From: JAGVGT01 sp963807225
Lineage (GTDB): Bacteria > Desulfobacterota > Desulfobulbia > Desulfobulbales > JAGXFP01
Length of the DNA stretch: 64,000 bases
Assembly (NCBI GenBank): GCA_963807225.1
Contig: CAWEAD010000005.1
Span: forward strand, 310,001 to 374,000
Direction: 5' to 3'
Part shown: piece by piece, positions 35,430 through 44,664 of the stretch
Position numbering within the stretch: the first letter of the stretch is position 1
How the letters are laid out: the number at the start of each line of letters is the position of its first letter
Notes under the pieces: model-generated
The model's database searches: none
The model's input: only the letters and a program-made list of their open reading frames with translations
Told to the model about the DNA's origin: nothing
Made by a program: the position numbers and the translations under genes

Positions 35430-36494
35430 TTAGCTCTCCTGTTCCTCGCTCGGACCGGCGTTGCCGGGACGCTCCCAGCCATCCAGCTTCATTCCCAGGC
35501 CAAGTCCCATATCGTAGAGCAGTTGCTTGATTTCGTTAAGTGATTTACGACCGAAGTTCTTGGTCTTGAGCATTTCGGTCTCGGTCCTCTGCACCAGCTC
35601 ACCAATATAACGGATATTGGCGTTACGCAAACAATTAGCGGAGCGTACGGACAACTCTAAATCGTCAACCGGCCGGGACAAATGCGGGTTGGCAGGTTCC
35701 GGCCCACTCTCGGTAGCGCTCTCGACTTCGGGCTCCACCATATTCTCGTCGAAATTTATGAAAACGGTCATCTGTTCCTTGAGGATTTTAGCCGCATAGG
35801 CCAGAGCATCCTCAGGCTTGACGCTACCGTCGGTGAAAATTTCAATAGTCAATTTGTCGAAGTCGGTCTGCTGACCAACCCGGGCCTGGCTTACAATAGA
35901 CTTAACTTTGCGTATCGGAGTAAAGATAGAGTCGATGGGAATAACTCCGATTACCTGCTCCTCGGTTTTATTACCCTCGGCGGGAGAATAGCCTTTGCCC
36001 CATTTCACTTCAAATTCGGCTTGGAATCTTGTGCTCCCGCCAGAAATGGTGCAGATCTGTTTCTCGGGGTTCATCACCTCGACACTACCATCGGTAATGA
36101 TGTCGGCTGCGGTAACCGGGCCCTTGCCCTTCTTATCGATTTTTACGGTCCGTCCTTCGGCCGAATTGAGCTTCAGACGTACTTCCTTAAGGTTAAGAAT
36201 GATTTCAGTAACATCCTCGATAACCCCGGGAAGAGTTGAAAATTCATGCAGAGCCCCCTCGATTTTCACCGAAGTAATGGCCGCGCCCTGGATCGCCGAT
36301 AAGAGAATCCTCCGCAGGGAATTGCCAATGGTAGTGGCAAACCCGCGTTCCAGCGGCTGACAAACAAACTTCCCATAGCTGCTGGTGAGAGAGTCCTTAT
36401 CGACCTCCACCCGCTCCGGCACAATCAACTCGTGCCAGTTCCGATAAAAAGGGTCGGACTCAAAATCCGTTTTCTGTTTTTGTGCGTTACCCAT
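35430..36494 (-). CDS. rpoA: RNA polymerase alpha subunit
   Basis: 354 residues. The N-terminal assembly domain has GFATTIGNSLRRILLSAIQG. A C-terminal helix-hairpin-helix domain with LELSVRSANCLRNANI and FGRKSLNEIK contacts UP elements and activators. A Glu/Pro-rich linker separates them. ATG at 36494 is chosen; a TTG two codons earlier is possible. It is longer than the Escherichia coli subunit (329), mainly by an N-terminal extension. Confidence 0.97.
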   Translation of the reverse strand: MGNAQKQKTDFESDPFYRNWHELIVPERVEVDKDSLTSSYGKFVCQPLERGFATTIGNSLRRILLSAIQGAAITSVKIEGALHEFSTLPGVIEDVTEIILNLKEVRLKLNSAEGRTVKIDKKGKGPVTAADIITDGSVEVMNPEKQICTISGGSTRFQAEFEVKWGKGYSPAEGNKTEEQVIGVIPIDSIFTPIRKVKSIVSQARVGQQTDFDKLTIEIFTDGSVKPEDALAYAAKILKEQMTVFINFDENMVEPEVESATESGPEPANPHLSRPVDDLELSVRSANCLRNANIRYIGELVQRTETEMLKTKNFGRKSLNEIKQLLYDMGLGLGMKLDGWERPGNAGPSEEQES

Positions 36495-36633
36495 TATCAA
36501 ATGCCTCGCAATTGATTAATGAGACCGATCCTGATCAGACGGCCTGTTATTTTCCCAATACTCAATAAATATTGCCCGACTGCCGAAAAAGGGATCAGAC
36601 CCAACAGCACGGGCAATATTATTCCGAAACAGT

Positions 36634-37263
36634 TTACTTGGAATAAAGTTCGACGATCAGCTGCTCCTGAATGGGCATGGTAATTGCCTGGCGATCCGGT
36701 TCCGATTTCATCGTGGCCTTATAAGCTGCCCGATCCACTTCCAACCAGCTCGGAACTCCACGCCGGGCCACGGAATCGAGGCTGTCGTTAATAACTGCCA
36801 CCTTGCGGCTATTCTCGTTAATGGTGATGACATCGTTCACCGAAACGATATAGGAAGGAACATTCACTTTCTTGTCGTTGATCATAACATGATTATGCTT
36901 GACCAGCTGCCGTGCCTGACGCCTGGAGTTGGCGAAACCGATACGATGAATGACATTATCAAGCCTTTTCTCCAACAGGGCTAATAGCAGTTCACCGGTA
37001 ACCCCTTTCCGACGATCGGCTTCATGAAAAGCCTTACGAAACTGACCTTCCATAACTCCGTACATCCGACGTACTTTTTGTTTTTCACGGAGCTGAATGG
37101 CATAGTCGGAAAATTTACGCATCCGGGCCTGACCGTGCTGACCGGGAGGAAAAGCCCGCCGCTCAACGGCGCATTTATCGGTATAACATCTGTCCCCCTT
37201 GAGGAACAGCTTCAATCTTTCGCGTCTGCATTGACGGCAGACCGCCCCTGTATATCTGGCCAA
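36634..37263 (-). CDS. rpsD: 30S ribosomal protein S4 (TTG start)
   Basis: 209 residues starting ARYTGAVCRQCRRE after a TTG initiator preceded by CGGAGG. C9, C12, C26 and C31 form a zinc-binding cluster of the C+ type. The S4 RNA-binding domain (LDNVIHRIGFANSRRQARQLV) is complete. S4 often represses the alpha operon in other bacteria; nothing in the leader here proves it. Confidence 0.96.
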   Translation of the reverse strand: MARYTGAVCRQCRRERLKLFLKGDRCYTDKCAVERRAFPPGQHGQARMRKFSDYAIQLREKQKVRRMYGVMEGQFRKAFHEADRRKGVTGELLLALLEKRLDNVIHRIGFANSRRQARQLVKHNHVMINDKKVNVPSYIVSVNDVITINENSRKVAVINDSLDSVARRGVPSWLEVDRAAYKATMKSEPDRQAITMPIQEQLIVELYSK

Positions 37264-37322
37264 TTTACAACCTCCGTTAAGAGTAGTTGATGAACAATCG
37301 ACTACTTATCACTTGAAAATAC

Positions 37323-37715
37323 TCAGACCCGACGCCGCTTTGGTGGTTTACAACCATTATGCGGCATCGGGGTGACATCACTGATCACCGAAACATCTAA
37401 ACCGGCAACCTGTAAGGCCCTGATGGCCGAGTCGCGGCCGGGGCCAGGCCCCTTGACGTTTACCACAACCTTGCGCAACCCATGTTCCTTGGCCTTGGCG
37501 GCCGCTGCTTCCACCGCATTTTGGGCGGCAAAGGGTGTACTCTTGCGCGAACCCTTAAAGCCAAGACAGCCGGCACTGGACCAAGAGATCACGTTACCTT
37601 CCTTGTCGGCGAAGGTGACAATGGTGTTGTTGAAGGTGGATCTGATGGATACCACACCCTCGGAAATATTTTTTCGGACCTTTTTCTTGGTCTTCTGCTG
37701 CTTCGGATTAGCCAT
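37323..37715 (-). CDS. rpsK: 30S ribosomal protein S11
   Basis: 130 residues with GVVSIRSTFNNTIVTF, GSRKSTPFAAQ and the end PMPHNGCKPPKRRRV, which is diagnostic. Located between rpsM and rpsD as usual. S11 lies on the 30S platform near the Shine-Dalgarno helix. Confidence 0.97.
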   Translation of the reverse strand: MANPKQQKTKKKVRKNISEGVVSIRSTFNNTIVTFADKEGNVISWSSAGCLGFKGSRKSTPFAAQNAVEAAAAKAKEHGLRKVVVNVKGPGPGRDSAIRALQVAGLDVSVISDVTPMPHNGCKPPKRRRV

Positions 37716-37750
37716 CTATATAACTCCCGCTATAGGTCGTGTTTATATGG

Positions 37751-38113
37751 TTATTTCTTGGCGACACCGCGACGGGGCCCCTTGCGAGTCCGGGCGTTGG
37801 TCTTAGTCCGTTGGCCTCGACATGGCAATCCTTTGCGATGCCGCAAACCCCGATAACATCCGAGGTCCATGAGCCTTTTAATGTCCATGGCCACTTCCCG
37901 ACGCCGATCACCCTCGACCGGATATTGATCATCGATGACCTTCCGGATGTCGGCAACATGCGCATCGGTCAGATCATCGCTGTTCGCGGTATAAGAAAGC
38001 GAAACTGCATCGAGTATCTTCCTGGCCGTGGTACGGCCGATCCCATGGATATAAGTTAAGGCAATATCCATGTGCTTATTTTTCGGTAAATCGACACCAG
38101 CTATACGTGCCAA
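37751..38113 (-). CDS. rpsM: 30S ribosomal protein S13 (TTG start)
   Basis: 120 residues starting ARIAGVDLPKNKH after a TTG codon, with GGGAGG six bases ahead. HGIGRTTA, and the C-terminal RGLRHRKGLPCRGQRTKTNARTRKG shortened here to RGQRTKTNAR, are diagnostic. First gene of the alpha set after rpmJ. Confidence 0.96.
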   Translation of the reverse strand: MARIAGVDLPKNKHMDIALTYIHGIGRTTARKILDAVSLSYTANSDDLTDAHVADIRKVIDDQYPVEGDRRREVAMDIKRLMDLGCYRGLRHRKGLPCRGQRTKTNARTRKGPRRGVAKK

Positions 38114-38158
38114 GGCTAACCTCCCTGCTTGACTCAGACCTTTTCGGCAAAAACCGAC

Positions 38159-38272
38159 TTATCCCTGACGCTGCTTGTGTTTCTTGATCTTACAAGAAAC
38201 CCGAACTACGCCATTGCGTTTAAAAACCTTACATTCACTGCACATCTTCTTAACCGACGCTCTTACTTTCAT
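38159..38272 (-). CDS. rpmJ: 50S ribosomal protein L36
   Basis: 37 residues starting MKVRASVKKMCSECK and ending KHKQRQG. C11, C14, C27 and H32 form the zinc site of the C+ version. Located between infA and rpsM, the standard position. Confidence 0.96.
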   Translation of the reverse strand: MKVRASVKKMCSECKVFKRNGVVRVSCKIKKHKQRQG

Positions 38273-38283
38273 ATCGCACCGTC

Positions 38284-38511
38284 CTACTTTTTATTCTTGG
38301 ACCGAAAAGTGACCCGGCCCCTGGTAAGATCGTATGGGGAAAGCTCCACCGTTACCCGATCACCGGGAAGTATCTTGATGAAATGCATCCGCATCTTGCC
38401 GGAGATATGGGCCAGAACCCTGTGTCCATTATCCAGTTCAACCCTGAACATGGCATTCGGCAGGGGCTCGATTATTGTCCCCTCAACCTGGATGGCCTCT
38501 TCTTTCGGCAT
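38284..38511 (-). CDS. infA: Translation initiation factor IF-1
   Basis: 75 residues with one S1/OB-fold domain: VEGTIIEPLPNAMFRVELDN, HISGKMRMHFIKILPGD and VELSPYDLTRGR. Located between map and rpmJ, as is common outside the Enterobacteria. Confidence 0.97.
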   Translation of the reverse strand: MPKEEAIQVEGTIIEPLPNAMFRVELDNGHRVLAHISGKMRMHFIKILPGDRVTVELSPYDLTRGRVTFRSKNKK

Positions 38512-38620
38512 AAACCCACATATCCTGACTTATTAACTGATTGCCCCGTAAAAAAGAAAAGGGGGATATTAAACTATTCTCTATTTTTTGCCTTATTTTT
38601 TTTCGGCAACCAACAAATAT

Positions 38621-39382
38621 TCATTGGATCCGACTCAAAACTTCGGGCTCACCAGTGGTAACTAAAACCGTATGCTCGAAATGGGCTGAAAGTTGCCGAT
38701 CTAACGTCACTACCGTCCAGCCATCGCTCAATACTTTAACTTCATAACTTCCTGCATTCACCATCGGCTCTATCGCCAGTACCATACCGGCCACCAGCCG
38801 GGGAGTCCTTTCGTTCCTATGGTAATTAGGAATTTCCGGGGACTCGTGTAACTGACTGCCGATTCCATGCCCGACGAACTGTCGGACAACGGTAAAACCA
38901 TTCTTTTCTACATGCTGCTGAACCGCCAGGGAAATATCGTTAATCCGGTTACCCTCCCTGACCTGCTCTATCGCATGATCAAGCGATTCTCTGGTAATCC
39001 GGATCAATTTCTCACTTTCCGAGCTGATAGTGCCAACCGGAACAGTGATGGCGGCATCGCCGTAAAATCCTTTATATTTGACCCCGAAGTCGATACTAAG
39101 GATATCGCCTTCCTTAAGCATTGTCTGAGCCGAAGGAATTCCATGCACCACCTGCTCGTTCAGAGAGGCGCAAATACTGCCCGGGAAACCGCGATAACCT
39201 TTAAAAGCCGGGATCGCGCCGCAACTGCGGGCATATTCTTCGGACCTTTGATCGAGATCAAAGGTACTCAAGCCGGGCCGCACCATATCTTTCAGTAAAA
39301 CCAAGGTCTCAGCGACAATCCGGTTGGCTTCCCGCATAATCTGAATCTCTTGGCGGGACTTCAGAGTTATTCCCCGGCTCAT
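38621..39382 (-). CDS. map: Methionine aminopeptidase type I
   Basis: Removes N-terminal methionine after deformylation. 253 residues; metal ligands lie in SIDFGVKYKGFYGDAA, in VGHGIGSQLHESPEIPN and in GMVLAIEPM. ATG at 39382 is chosen for AAGGAGG upstream; a longer frame into secY is rejected. Starts 16 bases after the secY stop; adk, often between them, is absent. Confidence 0.96.
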   Translation of the reverse strand: MSRGITLKSRQEIQIMREANRIVAETLVLLKDMVRPGLSTFDLDQRSEEYARSCGAIPAFKGYRGFPGSICASLNEQVVHGIPSAQTMLKEGDILSIDFGVKYKGFYGDAAITVPVGTISSESEKLIRITRESLDHAIEQVREGNRINDISLAVQQHVEKNGFTVVRQFVGHGIGSQLHESPEIPNYHRNERTPRLVAGMVLAIEPMVNAGSYEVKVLSDGWTVVTLDRQLSAHFEHTVLVTTGEPEVLSRIQ

Positions 39383-39398
39383 TTCGAGGTTCCCCTCC

Positions 39399-40709
39399 TT
39401 AGCGCCGTCCCCGGATTTTACCACTCTTCAGGAAGCCGTCATAATTACGCATAATAGCATGAGATTCCATCTGAGCAATGGTGTCGATCATGACTTGCAC
39501 CACGATCAACAACGCCGTTCCACCGAAATAGAACGGCAGGTTGAACTTGTTAATCAGGATCGTGGGTAGAACACAGACGGCACTTACATAGATGGCACCA
39601 ATCACTGTCAAGCGCACCACTATCTTATCAATAAATTCAGCCGTCTTTTTGCCTGGACGTATTCCGGGAATAAAGCCGCCGTTCTTCTTCAGATTCTCTG
39701 CGACATCGACGGGATTAAAGGTAACGGCCGTGTAGAAAAAGCAGAAAAAGACTATAAAGGCTACATACATAATAGTCCAGGAAAGACTACCCCATTGCAA
39801 ATAGGCAGTAACCCGCTGGATCCAGTCGACCTTGAGAAATCCACCAATCGTAGCCGGAAACATCATAATCGATGAAGCGAAAATCGGCGGTATTACCCCA
39901 GACATATTGATCTTCAGGGGTAAATGGGATTGCTGACCACCATACATTCGCCTACCGATGACCCGCTTGGCATATTGGATTGGAATTTTTCTCTGAGCCG
40001 TCTCGCAATAGATAACAAAAGCTATCACCGCCAACACCATAACCAACAAGACCGGCAAGAAGAGAACCGTCATGTCGCCGGCACCGACCATCTTGAAAGT
40101 CTTGCCAATGGCGGCTGGCATCCGGGCGATAATTCCGGCGGTAATAATCAGGGAAATACCATTGCCAATGCCGCGCTCAGTCATCTGCTCACCGAGCCAC
40201 ATGATAAAGGCGGTGCCTGAGGTTAAGGTAAGCATGGTCATCAATCGGAAGGCCCAGCCGGTATGAATGACGATCATTTCACCGCCGGCTGGGGCGGCCA
40301 TGCTCTCCAGGCCGATACTAATAAATAAACCCTGGACTAAGGCCAGGGCTACGGTGGCATACCGGGTGTACTTGGTAATCTGATGCCGACCACTTTCCCC
40401 TTCCTTGGACAACGCCTCCAATTGCGGGACCACAACGGTCAGCAGTTGAAAGATAATGGAGGCGCTAATGTAGGGCATGATGCCCAAGGCGAAGATGGAG
40501 AAATTCTGCAGGGCGCCGCCGGAAAACATGTTGAACATGTCAAAGAGGGTCCCGGCGCTTTTCTGAAAAAAAGCAGCCAAGGCTTCCCCGTTGATGCCTG
40601 GGGTAGGAATCTGGACACCGATCCGGTAAACCGCCAACATCAGCATGGTATATGTTACCCTGCGTCGCAGCTCCGGTATATTGGCAGCATTCTGAAAACC
40701 AGCCTGCAT
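39399..40709 (-). CDS. secY: Protein translocase channel SecY
   Basis: 436 residues, ten hydrophobic helices. FSIFALGIMPYISASII and the plug region near the N terminus, YCETAQRKIPIQYAKR and the end NYDGFLKSGKIRGRR are conserved. Forms the SecYEG channel with SecE and SecG, neither in the window. It follows rplO with a 3-base gap. Confidence 0.97.
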   Translation of the reverse strand: MQAGFQNAANIPELRRRVTYTMLMLAVYRIGVQIPTPGINGEALAAFFQKSAGTLFDMFNMFSGGALQNFSIFALGIMPYISASIIFQLLTVVVPQLEALSKEGESGRHQITKYTRYATVALALVQGLFISIGLESMAAPAGGEMIVIHTGWAFRLMTMLTLTSGTAFIMWLGEQMTERGIGNGISLIITAGIIARMPAAIGKTFKMVGAGDMTVLFLPVLLVMVLAVIAFVIYCETAQRKIPIQYAKRVIGRRMYGGQQSHLPLKINMSGVIPPIFASSIMMFPATIGGFLKVDWIQRVTAYLQWGSLSWTIMYVAFIVFFCFFYTAVTFNPVDVAENLKKNGGFIPGIRPGKKTAEFIDKIVVRLTVIGAIYVSAVCVLPTILINKFNLPFYFGGTALLIVVQVMIDTIAQMESHAIMRNYDGFLKSGKIRGRR

Positions 40710-40712
40710 GAA

Positions 40713-41153
40713 TTAACCCTCGATCTTGCCGCCAGCGGCTTCGATCTTCTGCCGGGCCGACTCACTTAATTTATCCACCGCCACGGTCATGGCCTTGCTG
40801 ATCTCGCCATTACCCAGCAATTTCACCAGACTGTACTTTTTGGCAACCAGACCAACCTCAACCAGCATCTGCCGGTCAATCCGGGTACCGCTCTCGAATT
40901 TCTCCAAGTCGGCAACGTTCAGAACCGCGTATTCTTTACGGAAGACGTTGTTAAATCCGCGCTTGGGGATCCGCCGTTGAAATGGCATCTGACCACCCTC
41001 GAAACCGACCTTAACACCGCTGCCGGAACGGGCCTTGAAGCCTTTATGACCGCGCCCCGCAGTCTTGCCGAGGCCGGAACCAGGGCCACGTCCTACTCTT
41101 TTCCTTTGCCGGTTGGATCCGGGATTGGGCGAAAGATTACTTAAGTTAAGCAT
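40713..41153 (-). CDS. rplO: 50S ribosomal protein L15
   Basis: 146 residues with the start MLNLSNLSPNPGSNRQRKR, the glycine-rich RGPGSGLGKTAGRGHKGFKAR segment shortened here to GKTAGRGHKG, and GGQMPFQRRIPKRGF. Standard place between rpmD and secY. Confidence 0.97.
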   Translation of the reverse strand: MLNLSNLSPNPGSNRQRKRVGRGPGSGLGKTAGRGHKGFKARSGSGVKVGFEGGQMPFQRRIPKRGFNNVFRKEYAVLNVADLEKFESGTRIDRQMLVEVGLVAKKYSLVKLLGNGEISKAMTVAVDKLSESARQKIEAAGGKIEG

Positions 41154-41155
41154 GA

Positions 41156-41332
41156 TTAATCCTCCACTTCGACCAGGTGCGCAACCTTGTTGATCATGCC
41201 CCGGATTTCCGGCGTATCCTTTCGGACTACCGTCTTATTGGTTTTGGTCAGCCCAAGACCGATCAGTGTAGCCCGAATCTTCTGGGTGCTACCAATATAA
41301 CTTTTTTTCAAAGTAACTTTAACTTCCTTCAT
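41156..41332 (-). CDS. rpmD: 50S ribosomal protein L30
   Basis: 58 residues starting MKEVKVTLKKSYIG and containing LGLTKTNKTVVR and RGMINKVAHLV. The upstream GAGG is 11 bases from this ATG; an ATG nine bases earlier (41341) is too close to it but cannot be excluded. Confidence 0.93.
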   Translation of the reverse strand: MKEVKVTLKKSYIGSTQKIRATLIGLGLTKTNKTVVRKDTPEIRGMINKVAHLVEVED

Positions 41333-41427
41333 GACATCCATATCCTCTATGGGGGGAATAAACCAACTACAACTGTAAACCACGAAGAGGGGGCGGCAAC
41401 GCCGGTTTCTACGGCATGACCGGGTGG

Positions 41428-41934
41428 CTATGACGTAATCTCTTCCACGGTCTTATTGCGCCGGGTGGCCACCTGTTCGGCGGTACGCAGACTACGCAAT
41501 CCATCCAAGGTGGCCCGCACCAAATTGTGCGGATTGTGAGACCCCAGACATTTTGTAAGGATATTCTGAATCCCGGCTGCTTCCAGAACGGCGCGAACCG
41601 CGCCGCCGGCAATTACCCCGGTGCCGGCCGAGGCTGGCTTGAGCATGACTCTTCCGGCCCCGAATTTCCCGTAGATCTCATGGGGAATACTGCTTTCGGT
41701 TATTGCCACCTTACGCATGTCCTTACGAGCCTGCTCGATGCCTTTGCGAATGGCTTCCGGCACCTGGTTGGCTTTGCCCAAACCGTGCCCGACTTTTCCC
41801 TGGCCATCGCCAACCACGCAAATCGCACTGAAACTGAAGCGCCGGCCACCTTTGACAACCTTGGCCGTACGATTGATGAAGACCACCTTTTCGATCAACT
41901 GGTCTTCACTGTTTTCATTCTTAAAGTTTGACAA
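41428..41934 (-). CDS. rpsE: 30S ribosomal protein S5 (TTG start)
   Basis: 168 residues. RTAKVVKGGRRFSFSA, GDGQGKVGHGLGKA and a glycine-rich GKFGAGRVMLKPAS segment are diagnostic. The start appears to be TTG at 41934 with GGGGGTG just ahead; the next in-frame ATG would delete conserved N-terminal sequence. Involved in translational accuracy. Confidence 0.95.
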   Translation of the reverse strand: MSNFKNENSEDQLIEKVVFINRTAKVVKGGRRFSFSAICVVGDGQGKVGHGLGKANQVPEAIRKGIEQARKDMRKVAITESSIPHEIYGKFGAGRVMLKPASAGTGVIAGGAVRAVLEAAGIQNILTKCLGSHNPHNLVRATLDGLRSLRTAEQVATRRNKTVEEITS

Positions 41935-41981
41935 GGTACACCCCCAATCTAAACTGATGCTGTTTATCGCCTGACTGCCGA

Positions 41982-42347
41982 TCAGAAGATCAGCCCGCCT
42001 TCCCTTGCCCCTTCGGACAGAGATTTTACCCGGCCATGATAGAGATAGCCGCCACGGTCAAAAACCACTTTGCCAACACCCTTAAGCTTGGCCTTTTCGG
42101 CCAACATTACACCGATCTTGTGGGCCTGGGCTTTCTTGCCTTGCAGATCTTCGCTGGTGAAAGCAGGATCCATGGTCGACATAGCGACCAGGGTCTGTCC
42201 TGCGACATCGTCGATAATCTGCGCATAGATATGTCTTGAGCTCTTAAAGACCCGTAGGCGAGGGCATCCTGCCGTGCCGCTGATCTTCTTCCTGATTCGC
42301 TTGATCCGTTTTTCACGGATAACCGTCGTTCTACTTGTCTTTGCCAT
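41982..42347 (-). CDS. rplR: 50S ribosomal protein L18
   Basis: 121 residues: RLRVFKSSRHIYAQIIDD, KAQAHKIGVMLAEKAK and the end FDRGGYLYHGRVKSLSEGAR are diagnostic. Binds 5S rRNA with L5 and L25. Confidence 0.97.
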   Translation of the reverse strand: MAKTSRTTVIREKRIKRIRKKISGTAGCPRLRVFKSSRHIYAQIIDDVAGQTLVAMSTMDPAFTSEDLQGKKAQAHKIGVMLAEKAKLKGVGKVVFDRGGYLYHGRVKSLSEGAREGGLIF

Positions 42348-42452
42348 TGCTTCTGCCTTACCGCATGTTGTTCTTTATTGTAAGCCGCTGGGCGGAAGCA
42401 AAATTGCTTGTAATCCGCCGTCCGGGCCTGTTTAACCAAAAGCGAAAGGGAA

Positions 42453-42995
42453 TTATTTGCCCTTGCCCGCAGCCTTACCGGCTTTCCGGACAATACGCTC
42501 TTCCTCGTAGCGGATTCCCTTGCCTTTATAGGGCTCGGGCTTCCGGATATTACGAATCTTCGCGGCAGTGAGACCGAGCAGTTCCTTATCAATACCTTCA
42601 AGGGTGATGGCAGTTTTCTCCACCGAGGCACTGATACCTTGAGGTAAACCGAACTCGACGGGATTAGAATAACCAACGTTCAAGGTCAGCACAGCACCAG
42701 CCACCGAGGCGCGATAGCCAACTCCTTCGATCACCAGACGCCGTTGAAAGCCCTTGCTGACTCCCTGGACCATGTTGTCGACCAAAGTCCTGGTCAAACC
42801 GGAGAAGGCGTTGGTACGCTTACTCTCATCCTTGCATGTGACTTTCAGAACACCGCTTTCTTCAACTACCGAGATTTCCGGACGGATCTCCCGCTCCATG
42901 GTCCCCTTTGGTCCGGTGACCTGGATCTTGGCTCCGACTATGCCGATCTTGACTCCGCCGGGAACTTCAATAGGTTTGCTGCCAATCCTGGACAT
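42453..42995 (-). CDS. rplF: 50S ribosomal protein L6
   Basis: 180 residues: MSRIGSKPIEVPGGV start, VTGPKG, GVSKGFQRRLVIEGVGYRA and the conserved C-terminal RKPEPYKGKGIRY. Two homologous half-domains. Standard spc position. Confidence 0.97.
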   Translation of the reverse strand: MSRIGSKPIEVPGGVKIGIVGAKIQVTGPKGTMEREIRPEISVVEESGVLKVTCKDESKRTNAFSGLTRTLVDNMVQGVSKGFQRRLVIEGVGYRASVAGAVLTLNVGYSNPVEFGLPQGISASVEKTAITLEGIDKELLGLTAAKIRNIRKPEPYKGKGIRYEEERIVRKAGKAAGKGK

Positions 42996-43038
42996 GTAAT
43001 AGTCTCCGTTCTTTACTGAGAATCAGTTTTCCTCTAGA

Positions 43039-43437
43039 TTACCAGACTTCGCAGAGAAACTCTCCGCCGACCCGCATCTTACGGGCCTGGTGATCGGTCA
43101 TCACCCCTTTGGAGGTCGAGATAACCGCGATACCCAGACCACTCATCACCTTGGGAATCTTATCCGACTTCACATAGACCCGACAGCCCGGCTTGCTGAT
43201 CCGTCGCAGACCGTTAATTACCTTCTGGTTATGCTGATCATATTTCAGATCAATCCGCAACACGCCCTGCGTATCATCCTTCAGGACATGAAAGTCGTTG
43301 ATATAGCCTTCTTCCTTGAGAAGGCGTGCGACATCTACCTTCAGATTGGACAAAGGGATATCCACGCTGTCAAACTTGACCATGCAAGCATTACGCACTC
43401 TGGTCAACATATCTGCAAAGGGATCACTCATTGCCAT
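43039..43437 (-). CDS. rpsH: 30S ribosomal protein S8
   Basis: 132 residues: DPFADMLTRVRNA near the start and the end GLGIAVISTSKGVMTDHQAR followed by GGEFLCEVW. S8 binds 16S helix 21 and in Escherichia coli represses the spc operon. Confidence 0.97.
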   Translation of the reverse strand: MAMSDPFADMLTRVRNACMVKFDSVDIPLSNLKVDVARLLKEEGYINDFHVLKDDTQGVLRIDLKYDQHNQKVINGLRRISKPGCRVYVKSDKIPKVMSGLGIAVISTSKGVMTDHQARKMRVGGEFLCEVW

Positions 43438-43484
43438 AATAAATCCAGCTCCTCATTCTATTCTTCGAAATAACAAAAGACCGA

Positions 43485-43670
43485 TTACCAGCTTGATTTG
43501 GTAACTCCGGTAACCTCACCGCGGGATGCCAGGGACCTGAAGCAAATGCGACATACCCCGAACTTCCTTAGAAAAGCGCGCGGTCGGCCACAAAGCGGGC
43601 ATCGATTGTAACCCCGAACCGAGAACTTCGGTTTACGCTGGCTCTTGGCGATTAAAGATTTCTTAGCCAA
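43485..43670 (-). CDS. rpsN: 30S ribosomal protein S14, zinc-binding short form (TTG start)
   Basis: 61 residues starting AKKSLIAKSQRKPKF with TTG at 43670 and AGGAGG seven bases ahead. CPLCG and CRIC give the four-Cys zinc site of the short (type Z) S14. The start overlaps the rplE stop by 8 bases. Confidence 0.95.
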   Translation of the reverse strand: MAKKSLIAKSQRKPKFSVRGYNRCPLCGRPRAFLRKFGVCRICFRSLASRGEVTGVTKSSW

Positions 43671-44226
43671 CCTGATTCCTCCTCGTATCTTTTCTGAAAG
43701 GCATCCCCAGAGCAGCCAGAAGAAGACGTCCCTCCTCATCGCTCTTAGCGGTAGTACCAATACAAATATTAAGCCCCTTGATCTTGTCGATTTTATCGTA
43801 GTCGATTTCAGGGAAGATAATATGTTCCTTGATTCCCATGGCATAGTTTCCCCGACCGTCAAATGCCTTGGTGGAAACACCGCGGAAGTCCCGCACCCTG
43901 GGCAGGGCGATATGGATTAGCTTGGCGAGAAAATCCCACATCTTTTCCCCGCGTAAAGTCACCATGCAGCCGATTGGCATACCCTGACGCAGCTTGAATG
44001 TGGCAATGGATTTTTTGGCCTTAGTGACCTGAGCCTTCTGCCCGGCGACCATAGTCAACTCATTGGCGGCACCCTCGATAATCTTGGGATTTTGAACCGC
44101 CTCTCCCAAACCCATGTTGAGGACGACCTTAGTAATTTTCGGTACCTGCATGATGCTGCGGTAACCGAATTTTTCCATGAGCTGCGGAACGCAGTTCTTC
44201 TGATAATGTTCTTTTAAGCCAGCCAT
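43663..44226 (-). CDS. rplE: 50S ribosomal protein L5
   Basis: 187 residues: VPKITKVVLNMGLGEA, GQKAQVTKAKKSIATFKLR shortened here to KAKKSIATFKLR, and FDGRGNYAMGIKEHIIFPEI are diagnostic. Binds 5S rRNA. Its stop lies inside the rpsN start region. Confidence 0.97.
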   Translation of the reverse strand: MAGLKEHYQKNCVPQLMEKFGYRSIMQVPKITKVVLNMGLGEAVQNPKIIEGAANELTMVAGQKAQVTKAKKSIATFKLRQGMPIGCMVTLRGEKMWDFLAKLIHIALPRVRDFRGVSTKAFDGRGNYAMGIKEHIIFPEIDYDKIDKIKGLNICIGTTAKSDEEGRLLLAALGMPFRKDTRRNQVG

Positions 44227-44257
44227 TTACTGTCTCCGAAAACCGTTAAACCTCTGA

Positions 44258-44584
44258 TCAAGCCTTGGTTTCTACCGATTCTCCGCATTTTTTGCAGACT
44301 CGAACCTTGGCACCATCTTCCAGACTCTTAATCCCAACGCGAACCGATTTGGAGCACTTGGGACAGACCAGCTTCAGGTTCGACAGGTGAATGGGGGATT
44401 CCTTCTCAATGATGCCGCCCTGCTGGTTCGCCATACTTGGTTTAGTATGACGTTTGATCATGTTGATCTTTTCGACCACAACCTGGTCATCATCACGGAA
44501 TGCCCGGATTACTTTACCGACTCTTCCCCTGTCTTTGCCGGTGATAACCTCGACCTGGTCATTAAGCTTTATCTTTTTCATCAT
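44258..44584 (-). CDS. rplX: 50S ribosomal protein L24
   Basis: 108 residues starting MMKKIKLNDQVEVITGKDRG (KOW motif). The C terminus has CPKCSKSVRVG and CKKCGE, a four-Cys zinc-ribbon as in many non-enteric L24 proteins. The two adjacent ATG codons are equivalent starts; GAAGG is just ahead. The frame upstream lacks a site. Confidence 0.95.
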   Translation of the reverse strand: MMKKIKLNDQVEVITGKDRGRVGKVIRAFRDDDQVVVEKINMIKRHTKPSMANQQGGIIEKESPIHLSNLKLVCPKCSKSVRVGIKSLEDGAKVRVCKKCGESVETKA

Positions 44585-44664
44585 GAAGCCTTCTGTTTTT
44601 ATGCCTCGTTGTATTACATAATCAGAGTCGACAACCTTTACCAAAAAAGCCGACCTGCGACAGC